Positions 33,180 through 45,265 of a DNA stretch of 64,000 nucleotides are shown here, in pieces. Numbering within the stretch: position 1 is the first letter of the stretch; each line of letters begins with the position of its first letter. Origin of the DNA: Favolaschia claudopus (Eukaryota > Basidiomycota > Agaricomycetes > Agaricales > Mycenaceae); assembly GCA_037176885.1 (NCBI GenBank), contig JAWWNJ010000181.1:310001-374000 (forward strand), in the 5' to 3' direction. Below the pieces are notes generated by a model. The model made no database searches, had not been told where the DNA came from, and was given only the letters and a program-made list of their open reading frames with translations. A program made the position numbers and the translations under genes.

Positions 33180-33592
33180 CTGAATGAGTCATTGAGAAGG
33201 TATAGTAGAATATTCTGCTACTTTCCTCAAGGTTCTATTGAGTTCTTGAATATTCTATAGTTGATCTTTGTAGATTATAAAAGGGAGTCGTTCCCTCATG
33301 TAACGACAGCTCTTTCTTACCTCTATTAATCTACGTAGATTTACCGTAAACCTTGCGTGAACTTAAGTGAAGCCTCGCGCTCTCTTCAAGATCTATCGAG
33401 CTAGTCTCAGAGTTGTAAAGCCGCGCGCTTACTCCTCCAACTAGAAAGCAACTCATAACTGGTTGATATCCCCAGTTCGTCTTAAGAAGAATCAGATCTC
33501 TTACGACAGTTGTTCAGGTAAAATACTTTGATTTATATAGAGATTCATTGAAACTCAAGTTACATTTCCGAAACTAACCCGGATCTTCAACA
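33180..33592 (+). repeat. Probable 5' LTR of Gypsy element 2
   Basis: TATAAAAGG at 33276-33284 is a good promoter. The downstream part has no frames. A candidate primer-binding site TGGTGGACACATTGG starts at 33594, just after ..CTTCAACA. The LTR start is not resolved and no matching 3' LTR exists in the window to confirm the limits. Confidence 0.4.
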
Positions 33593-33667
33593 CTGGTGGA
33601 CACATTGGAAATCTCTTGCTTAATCAGGTACGTTTGCCATTAACTGTTCATTTCATTTTCCTATCCG

Positions 33668-34054
33668 ATGGCTACTACAACCCATCCTCCTACCACCGAT
33701 CCTATGGATGCGTCTTCCAATCCGCAATCCCCTTCAAACTCTCATCGCGATCCTCCGCCACATATGTCACCCAATCGCTCAGCAACTGGGAGCCCTTCAT
33801 CGCAGCGCGAAGACAGGACTGTCGAGGAGATCACCCTCGCTCCGCTGATCGATCTGCAGCATGCAGTCGATGACGACCTGCTCAGCGACGGTCCTCCTCA
33901 AATGGTCTCGATTGTATTCCCGACACTGAAGCCCCTTGGCCGAATTGGAAGTAACACTACAGTTCTCGCACGACGCTCAGAAGCACTTACCAAAGGTGCG
34001 CATGCTATCAATAAAGGGTTCTTGCATCACGCAATTAGGCTTTTCGCAATATAG
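33668..34054 (+). pseudogene. Gypsy element 2, N-terminal Gag frame
   Basis: The 128-residue frame starts MATTTHPPTTDPMDASS and is Pro/Ser/Thr-rich and disordered. It precedes the main frame and stops at 34054. The main gag-pol frame opens after a stop at 34062-34064, so one or two small indels probably separate what was a continuous Gag. Confidence 0.5.
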
Positions 34055-34064
34055 CGAATGATGA

Positions 34065-37000
34065 CTTTCCAAACAGTGGGAAGCTCTCAATCGTACCTTG
34101 CGGGACTTGCAAAGGTTCACCCTCATTGATGGTACGTTTGCGTATCGTCTTCGTGCGTCGACTTATAAAATTTTACTCCGTGCCTTGGAAACTATGCGCC
34201 GTGAATGTGAAAACTCGTTTGTTTTAGAAGGAAAAACTCCGCCTGCCTTACCTCAATGGGGTGATCAGGATGACATTAACGATGTTTTTCGTCCTAACGA
34301 CTTCGAGATTCTTGGTGTTTGCTTCAGAGTCGAGGTTGAGAATTTTCTGATGCTTGCACATAAGTATTATGACTTTCAAAGCCATCAACCACGCGATCGC
34401 GATCCTGATATTACCGAAGCTGCTTCAAGAATTTATTCTTCGCAAGGGAACGTTACCGCTAAGCCTGAACCTCCGACTACTCCGACCCTACCTGAGAATA
34501 GGAGAGAGTCGCAGCAGTTTAATCCTTACGGTGTTCCAAGAATGGCTTCAACGCCGCCGCAGCTTCGTGTTCCACGCCACTGGAAGTCAGCATACGATGA
34601 ATCTACGACTTATCCACTTACTCAGGACACGAGTTTTCGAAATCCGCTTCCTACCGGCTTGCCTAGAGGAAATCAGCGAATTTCTGAACTCTTCGAACCT
34701 ATGGAAGGATTATTTCAATCCGATCGTTCTTATATTCCGACTATGGAGCCTGAGGAAGCTGACCAGATGCGTCGCATGCATCCTCAAGGAAATTCCGGTA
34801 ATTTCCGTGAAGCTCGACAACCTAGTATGTCGAATGCTTACGGCGGAATTCGTTCTCAACCAGCTCAACCAACTCCGCTTCGGCAACCACCAGCCTCTGG
34901 AGCACCCCCTGGGGGTGACCCGGATGATGATGATCCTGATGGTGGAAATGGTCCTGTCCTTCCGAATGTTCCTCCTATGCCTCCACCTCGAACGCCAAGA
35001 AATAATGCGACTCCTGGAGTAACTATATCTGGAGCCAACTTATACGGTCCGGGAGGAAGTAGGGAGCCTCATTTTGAATTCAAATTAAAAACTGAGAACG
35101 TACCAGCTTGGGACGGAAACGTGGATACAATTGTTCGGTGGATCCTTAAGGTTAATGACATTGCACGTGAATCGTCAACAGTATGGCGACAGCTTGGAAG
35201 AATTGCGCCTCGCCGACTTCAAGGCGAAGCTGAGACTTGGTACTGGTCCTTACCGAAGGCCTATCGCAATACCATTGAAGCCAATTGGGATACATTGCGA
35301 AATGCATTCATGACTTACTTCATGAACCGCAACTGGCTTGACCGACAACGTTCTCGTGCCAATCAAGCATCGTACCGTGAAACTGGACACGCTCGTCAGA
35401 AGCAGACTCAATATTTCATTCGTAAGACTGACCTGTTGAATACGGTTTACACACTGAGTGATTCAGAAATTATTCTTCATGTGATGGATGGCGCACCTAC
35501 GTTGTGGAATACAATTCTCACAACCCAACTGTATCAAGATGTAGTTGAGTTCCAGGCCGCTATCCGTTTCCATGAAGAGGCGTTAATGAAGCTTGATATG
35601 CGCGAACGGGATAACAGACCTTATCGCGAGTATGATAACTCGAATCGATCCTCGTTTCGCTCTGCTCGTGCGAACTTAGTCGGCTGGTCTTCCAATCTTC
35701 CTGAACCAAAGTTTCCGAAAGATGATCGGAATGTTTCGAAGCGCGCAACTCCCGAATCGAAAGGTGCACGTCCTTGCCGTCACTGTGGAAGCGGTAAGCA
35801 CTGGGATAATGAGTGTAAGCATTCCTTTAAAGGAAACCGTGCTGCACGCACTAACCTGGCTTCCGCTAACCGTGAAGACTTTGATGCCCAAGATCAATAC
35901 GATGATCTATATTACGGGCTTGACAGCGACGAAGAAAGCGAACTTACCTCGATCAATGAACCCCAGTCGGGTTTTGAAGAGTCCCCTCAGATTACTGAAT
36001 CTACATCCAACGATGTGGATATGTCTTCAGCCCTGGGGGGTAATACGGAGGAAATTTTGCGGTCTTCGGAACAGATAATCGATTCGGACGTACCTTCTAT
36101 GCTAAACGAAACACCGGATGCTTCAAATGCTTCAGAAACTTCCTGTGGAAGTTATTATTCAAAGCCTTCGTTGAACCGACGATCTAGACGACGTCTTGCT
36201 AGAGAGATCAAGGCTGTGAATTATCGAGTAATTCATACAGATGCGCGAGTCGCAGAACAACAGCCTTTGATTGAATTGCGGAAGCATATGGCAAGACCGG
36301 CTGGCTCTTCATTCCTTGGTTCACTTGCTACTGAAGCGACTGCTACAATTGGAGGCTTAGAAACAGATCCTGTTAAAGTTATCATTGACTCGGGATCAGA
36401 CATTACATTAATCTCGCGGAGCACTCTCGATTCACTCACCCATCCCCCGAAGGTAAAGTCCGGTCACGATGTTAAGCTAATTCAAGTAACGGGACGTTCG
36501 TCTATATCTGGATATGTTAACATCGATCTGTACTTTCATACGAACGAGGGACCGGTGAAATTGAATGTTGAAGCTTACATTGTTAGTGGTATGTCAACTC
36601 CGTTCATCCTAGGCAATGATTTTGCGGATCAGTATTCAATTTCTATTGTCAGGGAGGAAGGAAATACCTACTTGCGCTTTGGAAGTTCTGGTCGTCAATT
36701 GAAGGTTGAATCTTCGACTTCACCGAGTTTATTGGACGACGAAGGCCATGCCTTCAAAGTCAAAGTTCAATCTGAAGTAAAGCATTCTGGACCTTCGAAA
36801 GGAGTTCATCGTCGAAATCAGAAGTTAAAACGACGGGATCATCAGCGTCAAAGAAATGCAGAAGTTTGGGCAACTGAACGTACTGTTATTGCCCCGGAAT
36901 CAAGTAAAATTGTTCCAGTCGGTGCGAACTTTCCTAAAAATCAAGATTCCCTCTTTGTGGAAAGGAAGATAGCCTCGAACGGCAATGAAGACGATTTCTA

Positions 37001-38255
37001 CGGTGCCGCTGATACCTTAATTTCGAAGGAAAACTCTGTTCTTCATGTTGCAAACTTCTCGAAGATGCCTGTGGTGATTTCGGCTGGTCAAGTACTGGGT
37101 ACTGCACGTAATCCCAAGTCCTGGCTTGATAAGCTGAATAAGTTCAGTTCGGAACAACAGCAGAGAATTAATGCTCATGCGCACCTGATCCGGACTCTTG
37201 TCGCTGAGCACACTGGCAAACCGACAGTTGTGGACGGAAGCAAAAGTGAAGATGATCGCCGTCCGGTGACAGCGGGATCTTCACCGGAGGCAGTGCCTGT
37301 CATGCCGTCACCAAATCTCTCTTGCGCTGTGCGCTCAGAGACGGAAATTGCATCCAAGGCTCAACGCAACGCAACAGAACCAGACGATCCGCTGGCGGAA
37401 GAGCCACTAGAAGGTGGACCAAAGACCGCTGAAGTTCCTCCAGAACCGGTGAGTTCGGCACAACTGCTGAAGGAAATCGACATCTCACCAGATGTTACGC
37501 CGGAGCAGCGGAAGCAGCTCGAAGAGGTTCTCATACGCAATAGTTCAGCATTCGGACTTGACGGAAGGTTGGGAAACTACGAAACTAAGGTGGAAATTCC
37601 GATGAAGCCAGGTGCAGAACCTGTATCTTTGCCTCCGTTTCCTGTTTCGCCAGCTAATCGCGAAGTTATCGATAAACAGATGGATTCTTGGCTGAAACTT
37701 GGCATTATTGAACCCTCTAAAAGTCCCTGGGCTGCGCCCGTCTTTATTGTGTATCGAAATGGTAAGCCGAGGATGGTGATTGACCTCAGAAAATTGAATG
37801 AACAAGTTGTTGCAGACGAATTCGGATGGCCTCGACAAGACGAAATTCTGCAAGCACTCTCTGGGTCTCAATGGCTCACCACCCTCGACGCTCTGGCCGG
37901 TTTTACCCAGCTCACGATGGCATCTGGATCTGCCGAGAAATTGGCCTTTCGAACACATCGTGGATTATTTCAATTCGCACGAATGCCATTTGGCTATCGA
38001 AACGGTCCAAGTGTATTTCAACGTGTAATGCAGACGGTGCTGGCGCCGTTTCTCTGGATATTTGCTCTTGTCTACATCGACGACATTGTTGTCTTTTCGC
38101 TTACCTTTGAAGACCACGTCAAGCACCTCGACCTCGTCTTCGGCGCCATCGCCGCCGCCAATATTACCCTTTCCCCTCCTAAATGCCATCTGGCATATCA
38201 GTCTCTACTTCTACTCGGGCAAAAGGTATCGCAACCGACCCCACCGTTACCGTGA
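34065..38255 (+). pseudogene. Gypsy element 2 gag-protease-RT polyprotein, truncated in RT
   Basis: A single open frame of about 1,390 codons has no ATG at its start (first stop-free codon after 34064, upstream link broken). Counting from 34098, residues 300-500 are a retrotransposon Gag core. C560-x2-C-x4-H-x4-C573 is a CCHC knuckle (CRHCGSGKHWDNEC). An aspartic protease has its catalytic D at 764 (IIDSGSDITLIS). RT follows with RMVIDLRKLNE, D1264 (TLDALAGF) and the YIDD box at 1326-1329. The frame ends soon after LLLLGQKVS. The RT thumb, RNase H, integrase and 3' LTR are all absent, so the element cannot replicate. Protease DSG plus this RT order places it in Ty3/Gypsy. Its codon use is AT-richer than the Gypsy fragment at 17343. 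Confidence 0.85.
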
Positions 38256-39060
38256 CGGTTGCCTCCATACAGGGAGGTACAGTATTTTGGTCATTACTTC
38301 ACGACCACGTGATATTTTTACAAGATTTTGCGACACACATGCACCCTGGATATCCTCTATAACATATGTAAAAAGGTCCTAGCATTTGCTTGTCTGAAGC
38401 TTTCAGTATTCAACACAAAAACTGGATGTTATCAAAATTTGCCACCGGGTCGCACAAAGCCCACAGAATTTGGAAAAGGCGAACAACCCCTGGTCAGGGG
38501 AGCCATTTTTTGGGCTGATTCTTGTAGATGGGATATATTCGGACGTGAAGAGCAAAAGGATTGATCAGGATAGCGTGGTAACGGTCCGATAATCATCAAC
38601 CCAGTTCCTACGCCCAATTTGGTCTTGTTGGCAATCCTAGGTGGTCTGGACAGACCGAAGGGATTGGCTAAAGCGATCACCCATCAGTCACGTGTCTCCT
38701 CATTCTTTTCGTCTCGCCCGCCTCCGCATCGCGCCTTTGGCTCGGTGACTCCGTCTCTTTGAGACCTTCTCTTCTCCAGCCCCTCCCCCTCCATGACCTC
38801 GAGTCTCCTTCCCCGCTTCTAGTCTTGTCCCCCCGTCGCCGTCATACCCTCTTTTTTCGTGCCCACCCACCCATCCCTAGTTAGTTTTGCTATTTCCTGC
38901 GCACTCACGTAGCTACGGATTTGTTCTGTATTCTTTAGTTGCGTAGGGGCTGCCTCGGCTCCTTCGTCTTCGGGCGTAGTGCAGCGAGCTCCATTTCGGA
39001 GTTCACGCCCAATATATCAATGGCTTGCTTACTCATCTCTCCCTCTCGAGAACTCAGGCC
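38256..39060. other. Intergenic; pyrimidine-rich block
   Basis: No gene is supported. 38690-38880 is C/T-rich on the plus strand (TCTCTTCTCC-type words), like a fungal promoter or leader with no gene after it. CTACGCCCAATTTGGTCTTG at about 38608 recurs at about 39733. Confidence 0.4.
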
Positions 39061-40269
39061 AATCCTCGTGAATGGCGAGTCCAGAGAATGATAAGTTGCG
39101 ACCCTGAATGAGTCCTTAGTCGTCCTATAGCACTGGCAAGATACAAAATTCGCCGGTTATAGCTGTTTCCGTATGAATTTTAAGTAACAAAAGTGGTATC
39201 CAGTTTTGAAACTAGCCTTGATCTGCTTAACGGAATTTAAAGCCCGGAAATTACCTAAATCACATAATTTTCAAAGGTCAAATTCTCTCAGTGCATAGCC
39301 AGGTATCGAATCAACAACATACGGTCCTGAAAACACTCTTTTAATGGGCAACAGACTGGGAACATAGAGCTTTCGTCCGAAAAAGGCAGTCTGTAAATTC
39401 CTAGAATGAACCGGCTCGTACGATGGATTCAAGAGTCCATTTCCCTCAAACACTATTGCAATCGGGTACAAAGCATTCTAAACAACATTGCGATGTGGCT
39501 GGACCGATAAAATACAGCACGATTCGGCCTAAAATGGCAAATTATCGGTTACTTTTTGCGACACCGAGTAGTTCCTTCTAAATCTCAAATCTTGAAGAAT
39601 TTTGCGCAAAATTGCGGCTTGCCATGAAGTTCTGTCCGCTATCATAGAAACGAGTTTTGTGTTCTCAGCAAGTTTAAGGTGTTTTCCCGCTGCTGCGCTG
39701 CCGTCGCTACAGCCACGTTCGGTCATTGCCGAACCTACGCCCAATTTGGTCTTGTTGGCAATCCTCGTGAATGGCGAGTCCAGAGAATGATAAGTTGCGA
39801 CCCTGAATGAGTTCTTAGTCGTCCTATAGCACTGGCAAGATACAAAATTCGCCGGTTATAGCTGTTTCCGTATGAATTTTAAGTAACAAAAGTGGTATCC
39901 AGTTTTGAAACTAGCCTTGATCTGCTTAACGGAATTTAAAGCCCGGAAATTACCTAAATCACATAATTTTCAAAGGTCAAATTCTCTCAGTGCATAGCCA
40001 GGTATCGAATCAACAACATACGGTCCTGAAAACACTCTTTTAATGGGCAACAGACTGGGAACATAGAGCTTTCGTCCGAAAAAGGCAATCTGTAAATTCC
40101 TAGAATGAACCGGCTCGTACGATGGATTCAAGAGTCCATTTCCCTCAAACACTATTGCAATCGGGTACAAAGCATTCTAAACAACATTGCGATGTGTCTG
40201 GACCGAGAAAATACAGCACGATTCGGCCTAAAATGGCAAATTATCGGTTACTTTTTGCGACACCGAGTA
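39061..40269. repeat. 510-bp direct duplication (39061-39570 and 39760-40269)
   Basis: The copies are offset by 699 bp and nearly identical (a few base changes, for example one giving Thr/Ile in a minus-strand frame). Both end in GGTTACTTTTTGCGACACCG followed by AGTA, a TIR end related to the MITE at 9106-9632. The 189-bp spacer contains a TCTCAAAT..GAAGTTCTGTCCGCTATCAT block, which is an end of the family at 51644-52210. A diverged third copy is at about 53130-53420. Confidence 0.75.
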
Positions 40270-40391
40270 TTACTGTACCGGCGTGTCTTGCCTGCAGATA
40301 ATTCCATCCAGCAACCCGGGTTTCTAATTTTTCATACAGAAACCCGAGTTTCTCAATAGAATTATCCTGCTCGTTGACAGACCACTTAATA

Positions 40392-41000
40392 GAGAGTTTG
40401 CGGTGAGCCGCCAGAAGCCACCTGGTGGCTCTGACGGCATGCGGGGTCGTCTGGCTTGTTTCAACCGGAAAGCCCCGCATTTTTCTATGGGGAGTGTCAG
40501 AATATACAGTTGCGGCGAAATCGATTTACTTACCAAATATGGAAATTCCGATCAATCCTCGTCTTTTTCCTGGATATGAATGGTTTTCTCAAGCGGAAAG
40601 TGGACAGAAACGTTGAGAGCCTCAAGCCGGTATGTTTGGTGTAGAAAGATATGTGTTTTTTGTATTGATTTTACCGAGCTGGCCGGCGAGCTTGTCCAGA
40701 AAAATCCCGCCAAAACCTGTGAGAAACATGACAGATTTGGCTTGTTTCTGCGGGTAGACCTACTCTACAGAAGGAATACATCCCGGCTATCCTATTTCCA
40801 CCGACCAGTGAGTCGTTTCTCGGTGCAGTAGGGCGGTTTTGATGGGAATTTCCATATTTGGTAAGTAAATTGATTTCGCCGCAACTGTAAGCATCCGACC
40901 CATCTACAATTTTCTCCGCACCTTAAACCATGCTAGTTATTGAGAAAAAGACGAGACAAAACTGCAATTAGCCACCAGCAAGCCGCCGGAAGCCACCATG
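40392..41000. mobile_element. GAGAGTTTGCGG MITE, truncated and split by MITE A
   Basis: The left end GAGAGTTTGCGGTGAGCCGC (TA before it) runs to about 40506. The interior resumes at about 40890 and stops at 41000, where another GCGGCGAAAT element end (CAGTCGCGGCGAAATTAGAT) begins. The right TIR is missing. Complete relatives are at 44512-44799 and 59280-59728. Confidence 0.65.
40507..40887. mobile_element. MITE family A, diverged copy (381 bp)
   Basis: CAGTTGCGGCGAAATCGATT is mirrored by ..AATTGATTTCGCCGCAACTG, with TA on both sides. It shares ends and the TTACTTACCAAAT word with copies at 1056 and 50501 but has a different interior. It is nested in the GAGAGTTTGCGG element. Confidence 0.8.
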
Positions 41001-41945
41001 CAGTCGCGGCGAAATTAGATGCATTACCATATTAGGAAATTCCCATCAAAAATTCTTCACCGCTGTTCTCTTCGACGCTCACAAGGTCTGCGACCACAGG
41101 ACAAGTTGGGATAATAGTTTTACATGCTCTAAGTGTCTAGTAGTCTATCCACAGAAAGTCATTTTCTTCCAATTCGCGCAAACGGCTCGGAAAAGACTCG
41201 TGGAGAACAACGAGCTTGGCGCGCTTAGTGGGGGTGCAGAGGGTCTTGGTACATCGCCTGCGAGGCGTAAAGTATTACGAAGCTTGGGAGCGTTTGCCAG
41301 TGCCCCGAACTTTCGAAGAGAGAGCACAGAGGAATGCCGAGAAGAGGGAGAGAGCAGCAGCAAGGTGCCGAACGTCGGGAAGCAGGAGATAAGGATAGCC
41401 AGCGCGGTGCGGTATCTTTTTATCTTTCTCATGAATGCCATATGAATAATTGACTCCCAGATAAAAAGCGAGGTCCTTATGGAGTCGGAGGTCTGGCCAA
41501 GCGCACAGTGGCGGCGGAATCTGATGCCCCCGCCCAAAAAATGATGTGGCCATATACCGAAGCAAGCTTCCCCATTAGAATCGCCTCCACAATTCTAAGT
41601 ACTTGTACGGAATTCACGCCATACAAAATCATATTTTTATTCCGCGTCGACGTCGTTCATGACGCAATCGTTGAACTTGGTATGATTATCGAGCTGCAGG
41701 ACTTTAATTTGAGAAAATCATGTTTTTCGAATTGTTTACTGTCTCGTTTTGATCTCGTTTTGCCCCGATTCCTCGTTAGGGCTGGGTATGATAAGATTTT
41801 TACGCCGTATCATACAAGGCCGCGCAGCGGCCTTTATGTATCTGCAGTGTTGCGGGTCAGGTCAACCTCTTGACCCTGACCCCGGGGGCAAGGGTCGGGT
41901 CAAGGTCGGGTCAACTCGGTGCTTGACCTCTGAGGGGGTCTATAA
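41001..41945. other. Intergenic with several GCGGCG-type element ends
   Basis: CAGTCGCGGCGAAATTAGAT (41001) and CAGTGGCGGCGGAATCTGAT (41505) are both left-type ends of families related to MITE A, but no right ends are found. 41850-41940 has repeated GGTCGGGTCAA / TTGACC words, also present inverted near 43500. No gene is supported. Confidence 0.45.
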
Positions 41946-42492
41946 CAGTGTTCGCCCTAAGGCATAAGGCCTTATTAAGGTTAAGGCTTATTAAGGCCTT
42001 AACATAAGCCTTAAGCTCTGGCCGCTCAGGTATCCAGGGCTTAAGAGCCCTTAAGGGTAGTGCCGAGCTTTGTGCCGACGACCCGGGTATCTCCGGCACA
42101 AACCGTCCGATCATATGGTGGCTGTCGGGTTCCTCGGTCTTGGGCATTTTGCCTTCGGAACAAGGTCGATGCCATGCCGGCGCCGCCTGAATATACCAAA
42201 TAATTCACATAATAATTGATCAAATTCATCAAACCTCCCCGAATGCTCAAGAATTTGGTAGAATCCAAAGTAACTGTCCTTAACCTAAAACAACTAAATG
42301 TTGAAGTGCCTCCATGCGCAAATATGCTCCGATATATACACTCCAGTGAAAATTTACGCCTGTTGGAGGGTGGGAACTACCTACCTAAAAAGGGAATTAA
42401 GCCTTCAAGGTCTTAAGGGTTATTAAGGGATAAGGCTTAATAAGCCTTAAGGGTCGGCCAGACCTGAATTTAAGGCTTAAGGACGAACACTG
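41946..42492. mobile_element. hAT-like MITE, 547 bp, 8-bp duplication
   Basis: CAGTGTTCGCCCTAAGGC is mirrored by GCTTAAGGACGAACACTG and flanked by GTCTATAA (41938-41945 and 42493-42500). Subterminal regions are packed with TTAAGG/CCTTAA words at both ends. It has no coding capacity. Confidence 0.85.
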
Positions 42493-42500
42493 GTCTATAA

Positions 42501-44395
42501 TCATCAGAATCACTGGTGAAATTGATTCCACCACGCTATCTTGACGCTGTCTACGTAAGGGAATTTGTGGATTCCACGACAGTCCAACAGCTGAAGCTAT
42601 AGACGGTGGAATTTGGACGATGGGACTCAATCGTCTTTCCCTTTTCGGCGAGGCTCACAACATAACCAAACAAACTTGCCCCACTTGCCCCCGGGGTCAC
42701 GGTCCGGTCGGTATGAACGAAAATCGAAAACGAAAACGCGGCTAGCTGATATTGATCAGGCGGCCTTCCAGGCCATCAAGTCCATCAATTGCGAGGATTC
42801 AGAAACGAAAATGACCGGTTTCAACACGGCAAAGAAGCCGAAAGGACTGGATTGATGTCACAGTCACAATGTACGTGGTCTATCGTGCTTGCCGAACGTG
42901 TCCGAGTGGCTGTACCAGGTCACGCACACGGCGTGCTTTAGCACTCTAAATTATCAATTGATTTAAGAGTGAAGATCACTCAGTGCAAGACTCAGTGCGC
43001 TCTGCACTTCAGAATCATAAAATAGAAATTTTTTACGACACCCATTCGTGGCAAACATGATACAATAGACGAACACTAAAGGCAAACAGGAAACAAGAAT
43101 GGACTACATAAAGTAAACAAATATTATTATTTTATATTTTGGTTAATTTGTGTTGGCTGCCGGCAGTAGCTAAGTTGCACGAGCATATCAATTTGCGGGG
43201 AAAAACGGCAATTTCGGGTACTTTTGGTAGCTGCGAGTACAAAAGCGGAGCATCGGAACCAACATACAGCCGTTTTGGAAACAATATACGGGTTTTGATT
43301 GAGTGGTGCTCAACGTTTCGATCGAGCAAGCATGTACGTGACCGTGACCCTTGGCGTGATGACATCATAGAGCCGACCTTGACTTGTTCCGTGCCGACTG
43401 TTTCATTTTCGTTTCTGAACCTGCTGCCGACGGGCACCGCCGGCCATCTATACGCTATTCTATATATAGTCGTTTTCGTTTTCGTTTCTAGTATATACTC
43501 CGGTCCGGTCAACCTCTGGGTGGTTGACCTTTGACCGTTGACCTTGCCCGTTGCCCCCCGGCAACCGCAACACTGTACAGTATCTGTACTCGTGGTCTCG
43601 GAAAGTGATGGCGCCATGGTTTTTCAAGCTTTTCTCAACCTTGGGTATGATAGCGGACGGAACTTCATAGCAAGCCGCATTTTTGACCAAATTCCTTCTG
43701 GATTTGATATTTAGCAGGAACATAGGGTATGTTTAGAGGCAAGATTTTCGTTTCAGACCCATATTACGTAACCCTAGTTTAGGGTTAAAAAAGCGCGAAT
43801 TTTTTTGCGCGAAGATCCAAAATTATCTGCTGCCAGCCTGCCATCATGAATCAAATGTCAAACGCTGTCATTGTAATTACTGATTAGGAAAGAGCTCCGG
43901 CTCTGCCTGAACTACGCCTACAAGGACTACGTAGGAAGGTCTGGGTCCGAGACTACAAAATGTCACAAATTTGACGAAAAGCTGTCAAAAAATTGATTTA
44001 CACACCATTTCTTTCTCCTCGGACAGCGTTCCTGCTCCTTCTCTGGTGTTTGAAGCCTCGCTGCGTCCTTTTTCACTTGCTGTACACTTTCATTGCCCCT
44101 TTTCTGCAGGGAAAACCATACCAAGTAATGAGGTTTTGTTCAACTTCAAAGGAATTTGGTCTCAACGACTTGTTTGGGTTGAAAATGCGCTGAATCGCCC
44201 CAAGAATGCTCAGGATGTTGGCTGCTAGCCGCTGGTGATTTACGAATATTTTTTAATGTCATGGTCGGTGCGGACGATTTAAGAATCCCCTTCAGTCACA
44301 AGCCAGGAGAATTGACCGAAATACTACAGTACAATAGAAACCAAAATTTCAACGGAAATCAGAACCCAAGATATACGACCTGATTTCTGTTGGGA
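42501..44395. other. Intergenic, fragments of other repeats
   Basis: 43642 to about 43820 is one end and part of the interior of the TGATAGCGGAC family (complete copy 51644-52210). CGTTTTCGTTTTCGTTTC at about 43473 is a short simple repeat. TACTACAG at 44326 is an isolated end of the 7369 family. No gene is supported. Confidence 0.4.
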
Positions 44396-44461
44396 GATCT
44401 TGGGATATCTTGGAGTCTCATGAAATGCGCAAAACTCAAGATATCCCAAGATATCCCAAGA
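44396..44461. repeat. Hairpin of repeated GATATCTTGGG words
   Basis: GATCTTGGGATATCTTGGAG faces CTCAAGATATCCCAAG, followed by a second ATATCCCAAG, around a loop of about 19 nt. Confidence 0.5.
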
Positions 44462-44511
44462 CGTCGTTTTCACCGGGAATAAGCTACATCGGGCACGTCG
44501 GGTACTTAATC

Positions 44512-44799
44512 GAGAGTTTGCGGAGGTTTGCGGTGAGCCGCTAGAAGCCACCCGGTAGCTCTGCCGGCATGCGCTGTGGAGCGGCTACGTCATATGGTGG
44601 CTTTCGGCGGCTTGCTGGCTAAAGTTACTGTGGCTTTGCTGTGGCTAATTGCAGTCTTTTTCTCAAGAACTAGCAAGGTTTAAAGTGCGGAAAAAATTTT
44701 AGATGAGTCGTGACACTCCCCATAGAAAATGCGGGGCTTTCCGGTTCAAACAAGCCAGACGACCCCGCATGCCGTCAGAGCCACTCACCGCAAACTCTC
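44512..44799. mobile_element. GAGAGTTTGCGG MITE, complete, 288 bp
   Basis: GAGAGTTTGCGG at the left (with a 9-bp internal repeat before GTGAGCCGC) is mirrored by CACCGCAAACTCTC at the right. TA follows on the right. GGCATGCG and GGCTTTC-type words are shared with the copies at 40392 and 59280. Confidence 0.75.
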
Positions 44800-45265
44800 T
44801 AATATTGCGATCAAGCCAATAATGTCCATATTCCTCGGCTTTGTTTGAGGTTCACAAATTCGCCATTGCGTGAGAGCGAGTGGCGAACCGAGGACTGAAC
44901 ACGGTCAATAAACTTCCAAAGAAGGGACAGGGAGATACCTTCCATGTTCCCTCCTTGTTATGTGTTCTGAACCACGAGAACTGCGAAATCAGGGCGTCGT
45001 ATATCTGACCCAATGTCAATGCTTTCGAAGGACTTCCGTATATCGCTAATGCGATCAGCAGTCGAAGGGTGAGATCGGGTTTAGAGTCGTCCGCAGGGAG
45101 CGGGACTAGCCTGACAAAAGTGAGACAAGGCCATCAATGAAAGGTATATATGTGAGCACCGCAGCCCCAGATCTCGGCTGTTGGGGGGAATATGAATCCC
45201 CTTGCTTGCCAAGCATGAGATGAGAATAGGTTCATATGGATCCATCTCGAGGTCGGGAGCCGCTA

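Noticed and set aside
33994..34076. Intron joining the two Gag frames of Gypsy element 2
   Set aside because: A GTGCGC donor and AACAG acceptor exist but the join leaves the frames out of phase; indels are the simpler explanation.
41145..41570. Minus-strand 130-residue frame as a membrane protein
   Set aside because: The hydrophobic stretch is short, the frame overlaps a MITE end (CAGTGGCGGCGG) and no start or splice context supports it.
42888..42960. tRNA-Ser-like A-box (GTGTCCGAGTGG)
   Set aside because: No B-box or pairing acceptor stem follows at a workable distance.
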